From Planctomycetaceae bacterium (GTDB taxonomy: Bacteria; Planctomycetota; Planctomycetia; Planctomycetales; Planctomycetaceae): 34,861 nucleotides of DNA. This document shows, one piece after another, positions 26,959-34,861 of this stretch. The stretch lies in assembly GCA_900299185.1 (NCBI GenBank), contig OMIV01000019.1, positions 1-34,861 of the forward strand, read 5' to 3'. Made by a program: the position numbers and the translations under genes. Positions within the stretch are counted from its first letter, which is position 1. The number at the start of each line of letters is the position of its first letter. Below the pieces are notes generated by a model that was not told the DNA's origin, did no database searches, and worked only from the letters and a program-made list of their open reading frames with translations.

Positions 26959-27142
26959 GAATGAGATTGCCAATTCAAAGTCTGCTATGGCCCGCTTTGT
27001 TACGAGGTGCTTCAAGTTCAAGTACTGAGATTGAACGTTCCGTCTGCATTCTCGAAGCGCCGAAATCCTATCCCACATGCGACACAAAAGTCTCTCAGTC
27101 GCGTCGGCCGCTAATGACCGAGTGTTGGTCGCAGCATCAGCT

Positions 27143-27367
27143 TCAGCCTGCGGATCCCCCGAGGGAATGATCGCGATCGGCAGCGAAAGCCAATGAAGCG
27201 CGAATGTCGTCGGGTGTGAGGTCCGGGTACTCGTCGAGGATTTCTTCGTTCGTCATGCCAGCAGCGAGCCAACCCAGCACGTCGTAGACGCTGATTCGCA
27301 GTCTGCGAATGCAAGGACGACCCCCTCGTTTGCCAGCTTCGATCGTGATGAGCTTGCGATAGTCCAT
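27143..27367 (-). CDS. DUF433 family antitoxin-like protein, apparently orphan
   Basis: 74 residues from ATG 27367. The core GRPCIRRLRISVYDVLGWLA followed by AGMTNEEILDEYPDLTPDDI and AFAADRDH matches DUF433, a small winged-helix-like family. These proteins usually lie directly before a DUF5615 PIN-like toxin gene and are regarded as its antitoxin. No intact partner follows: about 185 bp separate the stop from the TIGR04255 start, with only possible toxin-like fragments. The tail (SLGGSAG) differs from the usual ending, so the 3' end may have been altered. The Shine-Dalgarno is weak. Confidence 0.85.
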   Translation of the reverse strand: MDYRKLITIEAGKRGGRPCIRRLRISVYDVLGWLAAGMTNEEILDEYPDLTPDDIRASLAFAADRDHSLGGSAG

Positions 27368-27507
27368 AGCGAGACCGCGTTTCAGGTCGTTGTGTTGAAA
27401 AACTACATCCATCAGGCAGCGGCGTCGCGCAGAAGGGGTCGGGTCTACGAGATTTCGCTGTTGCGGCTTCTCAAACGTTTGACTCAACAGCGAGAAGGAA
27501 AGCAGCC

Positions 27508-29604
27508 TCAAGCCAAACCGCTCTGCCGTAGCAGCGCTTGCGGGTCGGGGTCTCGGCCTCGGAAGGCGCGGAAGACTTCCATGGGGTGCAGACTGCCTCC
27601 GAGGGCGAGGACCGTGTCGCGGAAGCGGCGGCCGGTTTGGGCGATCTCGGCTTCGTTTTCGAGGCCGGCTTCTTCGAAGGCTCCCCATGCGTCGGCGCTT
27701 AGGACTTCGGCCCACTTGTAGCTGTAGTAACCCGCTGAGTAGCCGCCGGCGAAAATGTGGCTGAAGGTGCAGAGCATCCGGTCTTCAGGCAGCGGTTGCA
27801 GGATTGAAGTGAGTTGTGCCACTCGACGCTGAATGTCGCGGACGCTGTCGCCCGATTGGCTGGGCTCGGGCGGGATGTAGCCGCCGTGCAGACGCATGTC
27901 GGTCATGCCGAACGTGAGCTGCCTCAGCATCATCGTCGCCGCGCGGAAGGTGCGCGAGGCGGTCAGCTTGGCGAAGAGTTCGTCGGGCAGCGTCTCTCCC
28001 GTCTTGTAGTGCTTCGCGATGCCCAGCAGCGTCGAGCGGTGATAGCACCAATTCTCCATGAACTGACTGGGCAGCTCGACCGCGTCCCACTCGACGCCGT
28101 TAATGCCCGCTGCGTCGGCTTCGTCGATCGTCGTCAGCATGTGCTGCAAGCCGTGACCGAATTCATGGAACAACGTTTCCACCTCGCGGAACGTCATCAG
28201 CGACGGCTTATCGCCCACCGGCGGCGTGCTGTTGCAGACGAGATGCGCGACTGGAATTTGGATTCCATCACCAATCCTGCGGCGGTTGAGGCAGTTGCTC
28301 ATCCATGCTCCAGGCCGCTTTGTTTCAGGACGGCAGAACGGGTCGAGATAGAAACCCGCGATGAGTTGATCGGACTCGTTGAAGATCTCGAAGTACCGCA
28401 CGTCGTCATGCCAGACGGGCACTCCCGACTTCGCTCGCACGCGGATGCCGAAGACCTTCTCGACCAGCGCGAACATACCGTCGAGCACTCGTTCGAGCGG
28501 GAAGTATGGACGCAGTTGCTCGTCGCTGAAGTCGAAACGTTGCTCGCGCAATCGCTCGGCCCAGAACGCGGCGTCCCAATGCAACAGCGGCTCGCTTTGA
28601 CCGCTCGTTGCGGCGAGTTGTTGGATCTCGGCGAACTCACTTTGAGCGGAGTCCCATGACGCGGACCTCAGCGTTTCGAACATCGTTTCGACGGCAGCAA
28701 CGCTCGGCGCCATCTTGCTCGCTAAACTCAGATCGGCATACGACGAGAACCCGAGCAGCGTCGCCTTCTCATGCCGCAGTCGCAGGATGCGGTTGATGAG
28801 TTCGGTGTTGTCGAACTCGCCGGACGACGCCCGCGTGATGAATGCGCGGTACATCGTTTCGCGCAAGCTGCGGTTGCGGCAGTGTTGCAAGAACGGATTG
28901 AAGCTCGGGATATCGAGCGTGAAACGCCACGGCCTCGCGTCTGGTGTCGCCGTTGTTACAGCGTCCTTCTTCGACGCGTTGTAAGACTGAGCAGCCATGC
29001 TGAGCGAACTGCCGGGCAAGCCCTCGACATCGGCTCTGTTCTCGACGATCAGCTCGAACGCCTTCGTCGCATCGAGCACGTTGTTCGAGAACTTTGTTTT
29101 GATTTGCGATAGCTCGGACACGATGGCGTTGAATCGCTCGCGCTGCGGACCATCGAGCCCGATACCGGCTAGCTCAGCCGATTGAATCCGCTTCGTGACG
29201 ATTCGCTGCTGAGCACCATTGAGCTTGCTCCACTCGGCCCCGTCGCGAATGCCGATGCACGCGTCGTAAATCGGTTTGCTCTGCGACGCTCGCAGTCCGA
29301 ACTTCACGACTTCATCAAGCACGGTCTCGTAAGCCTCACGCCGCTCGTCCGAGTTCATGACGCCAAACAGGTGCGTGACCGGCTCCCACGCATACTCAAA
29401 CGGGCGGTCGATCGCTTCGAGCTTATCAAAGCACCCGGCCCAAGTCGGAGCGATGTTCGCTTCGAGTTCCGTGAGCTGCCGCTCGGCATTCGCGAGACAG
29501 TGCCGCACAGCGGGAATGACATGCTCGGGCTTGATGCGATCAAACGGCGGCAAGCCAGTTGAAGTGAGCAGAGGGTTATCGTTGAGGTCAGTCGATGCGG
29601 TCAT
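27508..29604 (-). CDS. prlC: M3 family zinc oligopeptidase (oligopeptidase A type)
   Basis: 698 residues from ATG 29604, with GGAG eight bases upstream. The N-terminus NPLLTSTGLPPFDRIKPEHV is like oligopeptidase A. The zinc site is HEFGH (480-484) in the context TLFHEFGHGLQHML, with the downstream NGVEWDAVELPSQFMENW supplying the third ligand Glu. The end HPMEVFRAFRGRDPDPQALL is typical of M3A enzymes. No signal peptide, so cytoplasmic. It degrades short peptides, including cleaved signal peptides, as part of protein turnover. The reading frame is intact and of usual length. It precedes the DUF433 gene on the same strand by about 140 bp but is probably an independent unit. Confidence 0.95.
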   Translation of the reverse strand: MTASTDLNDNPLLTSTGLPPFDRIKPEHVIPAVRHCLANAERQLTELEANIAPTWAGCFDKLEAIDRPFEYAWEPVTHLFGVMNSDERREAYETVLDEVVKFGLRASQSKPIYDACIGIRDGAEWSKLNGAQQRIVTKRIQSAELAGIGLDGPQRERFNAIVSELSQIKTKFSNNVLDATKAFELIVENRADVEGLPGSSLSMAAQSYNASKKDAVTTATPDARPWRFTLDIPSFNPFLQHCRNRSLRETMYRAFITRASSGEFDNTELINRILRLRHEKATLLGFSSYADLSLASKMAPSVAAVETMFETLRSASWDSAQSEFAEIQQLAATSGQSEPLLHWDAAFWAERLREQRFDFSDEQLRPYFPLERVLDGMFALVEKVFGIRVRAKSGVPVWHDDVRYFEIFNESDQLIAGFYLDPFCRPETKRPGAWMSNCLNRRRIGDGIQIPVAHLVCNSTPPVGDKPSLMTFREVETLFHEFGHGLQHMLTTIDEADAAGINGVEWDAVELPSQFMENWCYHRSTLLGIAKHYKTGETLPDELFAKLTASRTFRAATMMLRQLTFGMTDMRLHGGYIPPEPSQSGDSVRDIQRRVAQLTSILQPLPEDRMLCTFSHIFAGGYSAGYYSYKWAEVLSADAWGAFEEAGLENEAEIAQTGRRFRDTVLALGGSLHPMEVFRAFRGRDPDPQALLRQSGLA

Positions 29605-30189
29605 GTGGTGGGCTCCGTCCCAGAGGGTGAATTGGCAATGAATCGGGCGGGAATGTAGGCGCGGCACTCAAAATTGACGAAGAGGCGATTGGTCAAAGTC
29701 GGGCTATCGTCCGAAGTTTTTGACGATCATGTCTGCGTTCGACTTTGAATCATCGAGTCCGCTGTTGCTTGTCCGAAAAGAGACTCGGGTAGCACGAGAG
29801 GAATCGAGCCGGAACGGCATCTTGCCGTTCGAAGGTTCTCACTTCGGCGTTCCGTCTGCTTCTTCTGGTCCAGCCTGATAAAGCAAGACTTTGAACAGGA
29901 GAGAACGAAGGAAACAGAGAAGGACAAACAGAGATTGAAATACGCCTCGTCGCGGCTCGTCACGGTACTTCAATTCTTGGAGAAAGCAGCCGGGGTTCGA
30001 CACTCACGAGACGTTGATGGCGATAACTCCGTCTGAAAAAGCGAGCCTTCGCACATCTGCAGATTCTCTGTTTGTCTTCCTCTCCGTTGCCTCTGTTTCC
30101 TTCTGTTCCAACTCTTCTTCTGAAAAGCTGGAACAAGCACTGCGGTAACAATTCTGACAGGCTGGAAGACGTATCCTACGGGGACTCGG
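29605..30189. other. Long intergenic region with inverted repeats
   Basis: About 585 bp with no gene. A perfect 8-bp stem with a 3-base loop lies at 29812-29830 (GAACGGCA/TGCCGTTC). Purine-rich sequence at 29894-29936 is an imperfect inverted match to pyrimidine-rich sequence at 30065-30109: AAACAGAGA pairs with TCTCTGTTT, and ACAGAGAAGG-like segments pair with CTCTGTTTCC-like ones, with an internal insertion. This may be a degraded repeat element. It should also hold the M3 peptidase promoter. Confidence 0.5.
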
Positions 30190-31350
30190 CTAGCTTCGGG
30201 CGGCGAGCACTCGTTCGTAGACGGCTCGGATTTGCTCGGTCATGACCTCGTGCCGGAAACGGTCGACGCACAAAGCTCGGCCTGCTTGCCCGAACTGCTC
30301 TCTCAGTTCCGGTCGGCTGATCAAAATCGACAAGGCTTGAATCAGCTCGGAGATACTTTCCACCGGCAGCAGGTAACCGGTCTCTCCCGATAACACGACT
30401 TCACGCGCTCCGTCGACGTCGTAGGACACCACGGGCTTGCCCGAGATCAACCCCTGCGGCAGCACTCGCGCCAGTCCTTCCCACACGCTTGTGTGTACCA
30501 CGATGTCGGCGGCATTGAGCAGCTCGGGAATGCGAACCGGTGGAACGAGCCCAGTGAAGATGAAGTGTCGCTGTAATCCCAGTCGCGCGATCTCGGCTTC
30601 GATCGCTGGTCTTAAGAGACCATCGCCGATCAACAGAAAGCGAACATTCGGATGTAGCGTTGCGACGTTGCGAGCGGCGGCCAGCAAGTACTCGTGACCT
30701 TTGAGATGGAATAATCGTGCCACCTTGGCCACGACCACATGCTGAGGTTCGAGATTCAATTCGCGACGCACATCACCTCGCGATCGAGGCGGGCTAAGAA
30801 ATGGTTCGACTTCCATACCGCTGTAGATCGTCGAGAACTTGTTCGCAGGAGCGATGCCTGCTTCGACGTACTGCTCGGTCAGGGCGTCGCAGACACTGAT
30901 GATGGCATCACACCACGGTGCAGCGAGTCGTTCAGCGAGTCGATAAGCATTAAAGGCCACGCTGCTTTGGCCGCGATGAAAGGCTGCTCCATGCACCGTA
31001 TGCACGGCGGGAATGCCCAGCTTGGCGGCGGCGGCTCGACCAAGAATGCCCGCCTTCGAACTGTGAGTATGCACGATGTCCGGCTGCAGCTCGCGCAACA
31101 CGCGAATGATCTCGCGATAGCTGCGCCAATCTCGCCACGGATGCAGGCTGCGTCGCATGTTGGGGATCTCGACCAACCGAAATCCGGCCTGCCGAGCTCG
31201 TTCCATCAAGCTGCCTTCTGGCCCCAAGCCCGGGCCTGTAATCAGCGTTACTTCATCGCCATGTCGACGCAGCAAGTCTTCGCAGTTGTAGAGCGTGTTC
31301 TCCTGAGCCCCGCCGATGATCAATCGCGTGATGATGTGCGCTACGTGCAT
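30190..31350 (-). CDS. GT4 family glycosyltransferase
   Basis: 386 residues from ATG 31350, with GGAAGGAG seven to eight bases upstream. GT-B fold: N-terminal IITRLIIGGAQENTL (about 6-20), HTHSSKAGILGRAAAAKLGI (about 94-113), then the nucleotide-sugar-binding half with KVARLFHLKGHEYLLAAA, LIGDGLLRPAIEAEI, FTGLVPPVRIPELL and VWEGLARVLPQGLISGKPVV. In the last, the usual E-x7-E motif reads E-x7-Q, so the second Glu is replaced. No membrane segment; it is probably a peripheral enzyme that uses a nucleotide sugar to build a cell-surface glycan. The TrkA-type gene lies 35 bp upstream in the same direction, so the two may be co-transcribed. The acceptor is unknown. Confidence 0.93.
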   Translation of the reverse strand: MHVAHIITRLIIGGAQENTLYNCEDLLRRHGDEVTLITGPGLGPEGSLMERARQAGFRLVEIPNMRRSLHPWRDWRSYREIIRVLRELQPDIVHTHSSKAGILGRAAAAKLGIPAVHTVHGAAFHRGQSSVAFNAYRLAERLAAPWCDAIISVCDALTEQYVEAGIAPANKFSTIYSGMEVEPFLSPPRSRGDVRRELNLEPQHVVVAKVARLFHLKGHEYLLAAARNVATLHPNVRFLLIGDGLLRPAIEAEIARLGLQRHFIFTGLVPPVRIPELLNAADIVVHTSVWEGLARVLPQGLISGKPVVSYDVDGAREVVLSGETGYLLPVESISELIQALSILISRPELREQFGQAGRALCVDRFRHEVMTEQIRAVYERVLAARS

Positions 31351-31385
31351 GGCAGAGGCTCCTTCCGCTGACTCAATGCCGGTGG

Positions 31386-32057
31386 TTACGTCCGAGGCAG
31401 TCGCTCGATGGCGTCCTGTGTGCCAATCAACATCAAGATGTCGCCCGCCTGCAACGCGTCGTCCGGGCGAGGCACGCTAACGATCCCCAGATGAACTCGG
31501 TCGCCTTCGGTCTTCGGACGTTTGATCGCCACGAGATTCACGTCGTGCTTCGTTCTCAATTCAAGCACTCGCAACGTCTGGCCGACCCACGTCTCGGGCA
31601 CGTCGACTTCCACAATCGAGTACCCATCCGCCAGCGGTATGACATCTCGAAGTCGCGGATTGATGAGCCGTCGCGCGAGCATTTCGCCGAGGTTTGATTC
31701 CGGCTGCACGACTTCATGAGCACCGATCTGCTTGAAGATCTCAGCATGCATCGCGGTTTGAGCACGACAGATGACTCGCGGCACGCCCAGCTTCAACACA
31801 GCCGTCGTGGTGAGCAGCGAGTTCTCGAACTCTTCACCGATAGCGATGACGCAGCAATCAACCTTGTCGATCTCTTGCGATCGCAAAGCATGCGAGTCGG
31901 TCGAGTCCATTCGCACGGCCACATCGACTTCGTCTTTGATCTGATTGATCAGCTCAGGAGCAGAGTCAATCGCAATGACTTGAGCACCAAGCTTCGTCAG
32001 CGCCTGAGCCAGCCGATAACCAAATCGTCCGAGTCCAATGACAGCGACTCGTTGCAT
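31386..32057 (-). CDS. TrkA/KtrA-type potassium-channel regulatory subunit
   Basis: 223 residues from ATG 32057, with AAAGGA about seven bases upstream. RCK N-domain (about 1-120): dinucleotide motif VIGLGRFGYRLAQAL at about 5-19, acidic Asp31 at the end of strand two (VIAIDSAPE), DSTDSHALRS and CRAQTAMHAEIFKQIGAHEV. RCK C-domain (about 135-223): SIVEVDVPETWVGQTLRVLE and DALQAGDILMLIGTQDAIER. The length fits KtrA, which forms cytoplasmic octameric rings that gate a KtrB-type K+ transporter in response to ATP/ADP or NAD(H). No membrane subunit is encoded in the window. Downstream is the glycosyltransferase. Confidence 0.93.
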   Translation of the reverse strand: MQRVAVIGLGRFGYRLAQALTKLGAQVIAIDSAPELINQIKDEVDVAVRMDSTDSHALRSQEIDKVDCCVIAIGEEFENSLLTTTAVLKLGVPRVICRAQTAMHAEIFKQIGAHEVVQPESNLGEMLARRLINPRLRDVIPLADGYSIVEVDVPETWVGQTLRVLELRTKHDVNLVAIKRPKTEGDRVHLGIVSVPRPDDALQAGDILMLIGTQDAIERLPRT

Positions 32058-32208
32058 GCCGGAATCCTTTCAAGCGGAGAAAGTCAGAGATCGCGGTATT
32101 GGGCAAGAGACTCCAGAGTCAGGCAGCAGTTGAAGACGGAAGACTTCGACAGACCAAGCTTGCCATGCTGCAGTCGACTCGGAGCTCTCTGACAGAACCA
32201 TCGAATTA

Positions 32209-32274
32209 CGTGGGGTACGTTTCCAACGTGCCTAACTTTCAAGAGCAATTAGCTCGTTGGAAACGTGCTCCACG
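32209..32274. repeat. Imperfect 20-bp inverted repeat after ftsY
   Basis: CGTGGGGTACGTTTCCAACG (32209-32228) and CGTTGGAAACGTGCTCCACG (32255-32274) pair at 18 of 20 positions with a 26-base loop. It lies 14 bp past the ftsY stop on the minus strand, so it may mark the ftsY transcript end. It lacks a T-tract and may instead be an extragenic repeat. Confidence 0.75.
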
Positions 32275-32288
32275 AGGACCGCCGCGAC

Positions 32289-33236
32289 TTAGTCACCTCG
32301 ATCCAGTAACGCGTCCACAAAGTTGTTGGGATCGAAGACTTCGAGGTCGTCGATTTGCTCGCCGACTCCCACGTACTTCACCGGAATGCCCATCTGCTGA
32401 CGGATCGCAACAACGACACCACCTTTGGCCGTGCCGTCGAGCTTCGACAAAATCAGGCCCGTGCATTTGACGGCTTCAGAGAAGTGAACCGCCTGGCTAA
32501 CTCCGTTCTGCCCCGTCGTGGCATCCAGCACGAGCAGGCTTTCATGAGGAGTACCAGGCAGTCGCTTATTGATGACGCGATGAATCTTGCCCAGCTCTTC
32601 CATCAAGTTGGCTCGGTTCTGCAGTCGGCCAGCCGTGTCGATGATGACAATGTCTTTGCCCTTGTTGGCGGCCTCATCGCAGCCAGCATAGGCCACGGCC
32701 GCCGGATCTGTGCCACTCGGACGAGTCACGATCTCGCAGCCCAAACGCTTGCTCCACATATCAAGCTGCTCGACCGCCGCCGCGCGGAAGGTGTCGCCAG
32801 CGGCTAACAAGACGGACTTGCCAGACTTCTGAAGTAGCTTCGCCAACTTCGCAATGGATGTCGTTTTTCCGACACCATTTACTCCCGCTACTAAAATCAC
32901 AGTCGGCTTGCTGTCGCTTAGATGCAGCGGCGAAACTGGATTGTTGACGTCGTATTGCGCGTCTCCTGCACCGGCCAGCAACGACCGCAGCTTGGTTCGA
33001 ACCGTGTCCCAAATCGCGTCGAGATCAACGGTGCGACCGAGATGCTTCTCGCGCAATTCGCCGACGATTGCCTGAGTGGCTGCGAAGCCCATGTCCGTGA
33101 GCAACAGCCGCTTTTCGAACTCGCGGAGTTTGCCTTCGTCGAGCATTTCGCCGGACTTGAAGAGGTCGCGAATGTCCTTCTTCAATAAGGCGGTGGTCTT
33201 TTGAAGTGCTCCCTTGAGCTTGGCGAAGAATCCCAT
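32289..33236 (-). CDS. ftsY: Signal recognition particle receptor FtsY
   Basis: I choose ATG 33236 (315 residues, MGFFAKLKGALQKTT), which has GGAA about eight bases upstream and matches the family start; the frame opens earlier at 33365. The N-domain four-helix bundle spans about 10-95. The GTPase G domain carries the P-loop GVNGVGKTTS, DTFRAAAVEQL, DTAGR, and SKLDGTAKGG, and ends with the conserved VGVGEQIDDLEVFDPNNFVD. The acidic A-domain found in enterobacterial FtsY is absent, as in many bacteria. It docks SRP-ribosome complexes at the inner membrane in co-translational targeting. The gene stands alone between the TrkA-type gene and the divergent SDR gene. Confidence 0.97.
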   Translation of the reverse strand: MGFFAKLKGALQKTTALLKKDIRDLFKSGEMLDEGKLREFEKRLLLTDMGFAATQAIVGELREKHLGRTVDLDAIWDTVRTKLRSLLAGAGDAQYDVNNPVSPLHLSDSKPTVILVAGVNGVGKTTSIAKLAKLLQKSGKSVLLAAGDTFRAAAVEQLDMWSKRLGCEIVTRPSGTDPAAVAYAGCDEAANKGKDIVIIDTAGRLQNRANLMEELGKIHRVINKRLPGTPHESLLVLDATTGQNGVSQAVHFSEAVKCTGLILSKLDGTAKGGVVVAIRQQMGIPVKYVGVGEQIDDLEVFDPNNFVDALLDRGD

Positions 33237-33790
33237 GTGACGATTTCCAAATCGAACGCGAAAGAGGTCGTAGCTGGGCTCTGAATGCCGAGCGATTGCG
33301 GAGTACTGACGAGTCGAGAGTGTGTTCGAGACTTGCTCTGCGACATTGGCCGAATTCTGGGACACGTTTTTTGTATGTCTACAAGGCAGAGATATCGGGC
33401 TGCAGTTCTCAGTCGCGGAGCGACTGAGCTACGTAGGCGAGTCGCTCCGCGACTCGCATCACCCAAAATTCAAGCCTTGAAGTTGCACGTCAAACCCTGC
33501 CCGTGACGGGGCGGGAAGCTATTCGTTTAACCTTAGATTTGCCAACAGGCACTCCCTAGCGAGCAACGCGAATCAGCCTTACGGTTCGACACGCTGAAGA
33601 GGATCGCCGCGATCGAAATTTGGAATGTGATCACCCGCCTGAAGCCACAAGCACAAGCTCGACAAACATGGCGAGCTTGTGCTTCGGGATTGATCTCTTC
33701 CACCGGCAAAACGGTATGACTGCGACGAACTTTTAGGGCTCACGTGCACGACGCGCGTGCCACATCTGAATTGAACAATGGAGTCTGACT
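33237..33790. other. Divergent intergenic region between ftsY and SDR genes
   Basis: About 550 bp that should hold the promoters of both genes. The only clear structure is the palindromic repeat at 33409-33475. No further gene or confident promoter was seen. Confidence 0.5.
33409..33475. repeat. 67-bp palindromic extragenic repeat, copy 2
   Basis: Same 67 bp as copy 1 (17865-17931), in the same orientation, differing only at an AC/CA pair. The two 15-bp arms are exact reverse complements around a 14-base spacer containing CTACGTAG. It lies about 170 bp upstream of ftsY, between divergent genes. Confidence 0.9.
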
Positions 33791-34822
33791 GTGAATTTCA
33801 CGCCTCACGATTTGTTGTTGGTTACCGGAGCCACGGGCCTTGTCGGGAGTCATGTTTGCCAGCGAGCTCGCGAGCTCGGCATCCGCACGCGAGCCCTCGT
33901 GCGTGAGAACAGTGATAAAGGCCAGCTCGCCCAGTGGGGCGTCGACTTCGTGAATGGCGACCTCAACGATTACGACTCGCACCGCAAAGCAGCAGAAGGA
34001 GTCACCGCTCTCGTGCATTGTGCGGCCAAAGTTGGCGATTGGGGACCAGTCGACTCGTACCGCCGAGTCAACGTGCACGGCACTGAGAGTCTGCTCCGGG
34101 CCGTCGAAGCCAATGGCACCTTGAAGCGCGTCGTGCATATCAGCTCGCTCGGCGTTTATCCGGCGCGCGACCATCACGGCACGGACGAAACCGAACCGCT
34201 CTCGCTCTCGGGTATTGATGGTTACACCCTGACGAAGGCCGAATCCGAGCAGCTTGTCCGTGAGCACATCGAAAAGCTGAAACTTCCCGCCATTATCTTG
34301 AGGCCCGGTTTCATCTATGGACCGCGCGATCGCACTGTCTTGCCGAGGATCATTGATCGACTCCGCACTCGCAGCTTCAAGTTCTTGGGAGATGGTCACT
34401 CGCTGCTCAACAACACCTATGTCGGCAACTTGGTCGACGCGATCTTCTTGGCGTTGGACCGAGACGATTTGATCGGCGAAGTCTTCAACATCACCGACGG
34501 CAAGCTGGTCACCAAACGCCAATTCATTGGCCGCATTGCCGAACTCAGTGGCCTGCCGGTCCCGACGAAAGCCGTGCCTTTGGCCGTCGCCAAAGGACTG
34601 GCCAAAGTTCTGGAGTCCATCTGGAAAGCCTTCGATGCTCAAGAAGCTCCGATTCTGTCGGGTGCTCGCATCAAGTTCTTGGGACTGAATTTGGATTACA
34701 GCATCGAGAAAGCACGGCGCGTGCTCGGCTACCAACCGCGCGTCGACTTCGAAAAAGGTATCTCCAACGCCATCGCGTGGATCCGCAACGCCGAAGCCGA
34801 AGCGAAGAAGGCCGCCGGCTAA
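33791..34822 (+). CDS. Extended SDR NAD(P)-dependent epimerase/dehydratase (3-beta-HSD-like)
   Basis: 343 residues from GTG 33791, with TGGAG seven bases upstream. Rossmann motif TGATGLVGSHV (about 12-22), acidic strand-end NGDLNDYDSH, HISSLGVYPA, catalytic Tyr/Lys in YTLTKAESEQL (Y-x3-K), LRPGFIYGPRD, and LNNTYVGNLVDAIFLAL, typical of the 3-beta-hydroxysteroid dehydrogenase/NSDHL-like branch. All catalytic motifs are intact. Substrates in this branch include sterols, sugars and polyketides; none can be assigned here. No signal peptide, so cytoplasmic. It is divergent from ftsY and near the window end. Confidence 0.94.
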   Translation: MNFTPHDLLLVTGATGLVGSHVCQRARELGIRTRALVRENSDKGQLAQWGVDFVNGDLNDYDSHRKAAEGVTALVHCAAKVGDWGPVDSYRRVNVHGTESLLRAVEANGTLKRVVHISSLGVYPARDHHGTDETEPLSLSGIDGYTLTKAESEQLVREHIEKLKLPAIILRPGFIYGPRDRTVLPRIIDRLRTRSFKFLGDGHSLLNNTYVGNLVDAIFLALDRDDLIGEVFNITDGKLVTKRQFIGRIAELSGLPVPTKAVPLAVAKGLAKVLESIWKAFDAQEAPILSGARIKFLGLNLDYSIEKARRVLGYQPRVDFEKGISNAIAWIRNAEAEAKKAAG

Positions 34823-34861
34823 TGAGGCAAGCGACAAGTCCTGGATGAATCCCTACACCCA

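Noticed and set aside
33740-34837. Minus-strand open frame of 365 codons
   Set aside because: Antisense to the SDR gene, which has all catalytic motifs and a good ribosome-binding site.
1-34861. CRISPR array, tRNA, rRNA, transposase or prophage genes
   Set aside because: No evenly spaced short repeats, cloverleaf-like sequences, rRNA segments or recognisable recombinase or phage proteins were seen in reading both strands.

Overview
The window looks like a chromosomal segment of a planctomycete (class Planctomycetia). It carries a DUF1549/DUF1553 cytochrome-like protein, three DUF1501 proteins with RRDF-type leaders, a DUF1559 pseudopilin-like protein, a PPC-repeat exported protein, a TIGR02996-type protein, a kinase with a planctomycete-style N-terminal extension, and a Tat-exported Gfo/Idh/MocA oxidoreductase. 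This combination is characteristic of planctomycetes. No rRNA, tRNA, CRISPR array, transposase or phage gene was seen.

Layout. Positions 1-9400 are all minus strand: a membrane protein cut by the window start (1-686), a DUF1549/DUF1553 protein (881-3544), an unrecognised 222-residue protein (3840-4508), a PPC-domain exported protein (4569-7061), a DUF1501 protein (7283-8632) and a DUF2752 membrane protein (8929-9369). Positions 9784-16151 hold a membrane-anchored Ser/Thr kinase (+), an NHLRC2-like thioredoxin/beta-propeller protein (-), a TIGR02996/leucine-rich-repeat protein (+) and a membrane-anchored FlgG-like protein (+). Positions 16277-21882 hold a second DUF1501 protein, a Gfo/Idh/MocA oxidoreductase, a small membrane protein translationally coupled to an FGE-like protein (all -), and ApbE (+). 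Positions 21953-25335 hold an L7/L12-like small protein (-), a DUF1559 protein (+) with a convincing terminator, and a third DUF1501 gene broken by a one-base frameshift (-). Positions 25392-27367 are an accessory-looking patch: three minus-strand genes with 4-base ATGA overlaps (TIGR04255-like, a 97-residue unknown, a 177-residue unknown) preceded by an orphan DUF433 antitoxin-like gene. Positions 27508-34822 are mainly housekeeping: M3 oligopeptidase, GT4 glycosyltransferase, a TrkA/KtrA-type potassium-channel regulator, FtsY and an SDR epimerase/dehydratase.

How the genes fit together. Most of the first 25 kb encodes cell-envelope or exported proteins, many of them families expanded in planctomycetes without settled biochemical roles. 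The clearest operon is the overlapping TIGR04255 trio, which is also the best candidate for an undescribed system. Other points of interest are the FlgG-like protein with no flagellar neighbours, the frameshifted DUF1501, the FGE-like protein lacking the catalytic cysteines, a 67-bp palindromic repeat present twice 15.5 kb apart, and a MITE-like 169-bp inverted-repeat element near the left end.
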